Assembly: GCF_007990935.1 (NCBI RefSeq)
Contig: NZ_BJXJ01000027.1
Span: 1 to 56,124, forward strand
Direction of reading: 5' to 3'
DNA from: Vibrio sagamiensis NBRC 104589
GTDB taxonomy: Bacteria; Pseudomonadota; Gammaproteobacteria; Enterobacterales; Vibrionaceae
DNA: 56,124 bases
How positions within the stretch are numbered: the first letter of the stretch is position 1; the number at the start of each line of letters is the position of its first letter. Below are positions 54,720 to 56,124 of the stretch, one piece after another. The notes under the pieces are model-generated. The model was not told the DNA's origin. It saw only the letters and a program-made list of their open reading frames with translations, and did not search any database. The translations under genes were made by a program, and so were the position numbers.

Positions 54720-56124
54720 GTTTACTTTTCTCTCGCCTTATTGGTTGTTAGGACTGATACTCATTCCTATCGTCATCGCGATAAATAGTCGCTATCAAAT
54801 TCAGCGATCCTCACTGATTGCCCCTCACCTCGCTAAGGCTTTGGGTCAAGCCGTTAAGAAAAAGCATTACTCTGCTATATGGGCGGGGGCATGGATGATT
54901 ACTTGCATCGCACTGTCTGGTCCAAGCTGGCAGGAGAACGCGTTACCTAGCTTTAAATTAGGTCAGAATCGAGTCTTAATTTTGGATATGTCTCGTTCAA
55001 TGTACGCGACCGATATCAAACCAAACCGACTGACCCAGACTCGCTATAAAGCTCTTGACCTACTTCCCAAATGGAAGGAAGGCGCGACGGGGCTCGTTGC
55101 TTATGCTGGTGATGCCTATACTCTCAGTCCTCTAACGACAGACTCAAACACTCTGGCTGGCATTATTGAACATTTGTCTCCAGAATTAATGCCGTTTCAA
55201 GGTTCGAACCTAGCCTCTGCGATTAAAACTTCTCTGGAACAGTTGACTCAAGCCGGAGTTGATCAGGGTGATATTATTCTGTTAGCTGATGACTTAAGTG
55301 ATCAGGAGCTCTCCGATTCACTCGCGCTACTTCAAGGTAAAAAAGTTCGAGTTTCTGTTCTTGCGATTGGTACAGCAGATGGCGCTCCAATCGCCCTTCC
55401 AGATGGCTCTTTGATGAGAAATCGTCAGGGTAATACTGTAATTGCTAAAACCAACCTCAAAAATTTACAAAAACTCGCCAGAGACACAGGTGGCTTATTT
55501 GTACCTATTCAACATAACAATCGTGATGTTGAAAATATTGCGGCTTTTACCAATTTAGCCAATGACAGTATGACCACAACTAAAAATGAAGATATGCAGA
55601 CTAACTCACGTATCAATGATGGCTTTTGGTTACTGCCTATCCTACTGATACCAGCTGTTTTCTTGTTCCGTAAAGGAATGATATGGATGGTGTTTATCAC
55701 GATTATGCCCTTTACCATGTCACACAAAGTACAAGCCAACCCATTCTTAAATCAAGATCAGCAAGGTCAACAGTGGTATCAGCAAGGAGAGTTTGAGAAA
55801 GCTCAGCAAACCTTTACTGACCCAACTTGGCAAGGTGCCGCAAGCTACCAAGCAGGAGACTACCAAGCTGCCATTAATTCCTTCAAAAACAATACAACGC
55901 TTGAAGGGCGTTATAACTTAGCCAATGCATTAGCCCAAAATGCTCAGTTACAAGACGCGGCGGACCTTTACAAACAACTACTTAAAGAGAAACCTGATTT
56001 TGAATCGGCAAAAAAGAATCTCGCTATTGTCGAAGAAAAACTTAAGGACCAGCAACAACAGCAACAGGACCAGCAACAACAGCAGCAGGACCAACAGCAA
56101 CAACAGCAGGACCAGCAGCAACAA
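54712..56124 (+). CDS. batB: VWA and TPR protein (BatB/BatC-like), cut by the window end
   Basis: At least 471 codons, open at the right edge. The ATG at 54712 follows GAGGAGG and overlaps the batA stop. Order: membrane helix (about 8-25), second helix (about 58-75), VWA domain (about 88-300) with MIDAS DMSRSMYATD, helix pair near 308-345, then TPR-like repeats (about 355-440: QWYQQGEFEKAQQTF, YNLANALAQNAQLQDAADLY). From 56047 it enters a Gln-rich tail of seven-residue units (Asp plus six Gln). It thus fuses BatB and BatC parts in one chain, as in many proteobacteria. Confidence 0.92.
   Translation, partial: MAEFTFLSPYWLLGLILIPIVIAINSRYQIQRSSLIAPHLAKALGQAVKKKHYSAIWAGAWMITCIALSGPSWQENALPSFKLGQNRVLILDMSRSMYATDIKPNRLTQTRYKALDLLPKWKEGATGLVAYAGDAYTLSPLTTDSNTLAGIIEHLSPELMPFQGSNLASAIKTSLEQLTQAGVDQGDIILLADDLSDQELSDSLALLQGKKVRVSVLAIGTADGAPIALPDGSLMRNRQGNTVIAKTNLKNLQKLARDTGGLFVPIQHNNRDVENIAAFTNLANDSMTTTKNEDMQTNSRINDGFWLLPILLIPAVFLFRKGMIWMVFITIMPFTMSHKVQANPFLNQDQQGQQWYQQGEFEKAQQTFTDPTWQGAASYQAGDYQAAINSFKNNTTLEGRYNLANALAQNAQLQDAADLYKQLLKEKPDFESAKKNLAIVEEKLKDQQQQQQDQQQQQQDQQQQQQDQQQQ
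56047..56124 (+). repeat. 21-bp tandem repeat encoding DQQQQQQ
   Basis: Units start with GAC at 56047, 56068, 56089 and 56110, the last cut by the window end. Each is GAC followed by six CAA/CAG codons with some CAA/CAG variation. It continues past the window, so the total copy number is unknown. Confidence 0.9.

Noticed and set aside
1..56124. tRNA, rRNA or riboswitch genes
   Set aside because: No cloverleaf, rRNA-like or known riboswitch core was recognised by eye; a covariance-model scan (tRNAscan-SE, Infernal) would be needed to exclude small ones.

Overview
The window looks like a Vibrio (or close Vibrionaceae) chromosome. DNA is AT-rich with long AT-rich intergenic regions, and the gene set is typical of the group: a Phe-type DAHP synthase, an OmpA-like porin, a ShyA-type M23 endopeptidase, two chemoreceptors, a large secreted GH19-type chitinase, and a MoxR/VWA (Bat) operon. 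No rRNA, tRNA, CRISPR array, integrase or intact insertion sequence was seen. The mix of accessory functions would suit a secondary chromosome, but that is inference.

Layout. 1-4.8 kb: Aer-like PAS chemoreceptor, aroG with an upstream TyrR-box-like site, OmpA-family protein. 4.9-12.8 kb: a complete aa3-type cytochrome c oxidase cluster on the minus strand (ctaC-ctaD-ctaG-ctaE, SURF1, a CxxxC thioredoxin-fold-like protein, ctaA, ctaB), interrupted by one opposite-strand twin-TM gene whose ATG shares bases with the SURF1 ATG. 13-17.4 kb: phosphosugar mutase, LysE/RhtB exporter, FAH-family hydrolase, EamA transporter. 17.5-25.4 kb: a chaperone-usher fimbrial operon with two paralogous pilin genes separated by 1.2 kb holding nested-palindrome repeats. 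26-34 kb: small acidic protein, M23 peptidase, a decayed membrane-protein gene, YjiH-family transporter, dCache chemoreceptor, aromatic amino acid permease. 34-41 kb: divergent XRE/unknown gene pair, ACR3 arsenite exporter, a decayed COG0523/CobW GTPase gene, an orphan secreted protein, cyclopropane fatty acid synthase, ArsR regulator, EEP-family membrane hydrolase. 41-51 kb: a class A beta-lactamase homologue that has lost its catalytic residues, HAD hydrolase, dicarboxylate/amino-acid symporter, chitinase, azurin, MscS-like channel, small acidic protein. 51.3 kb to the end: moxR-DUF58-DUF4381-batA-batB, with batB running off the window in a 21-bp Gln/Asp repeat.

How the parts work together: the cta cluster holds the structural subunits plus heme A synthesis (CtaB, CtaA) and copper insertion (CtaG, SURF1, probably the CxxxC protein). 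The fimbrial cluster holds every part of a chaperone-usher pilus. The Bat operon is a translationally coupled envelope-stress-type module. The points most worth following up are the beta-lactamase-like pseudoenzyme, the structured repeats inside the fimbrial locus, the embedded opposite-strand gene in the oxidase cluster, and the two gene remnants.
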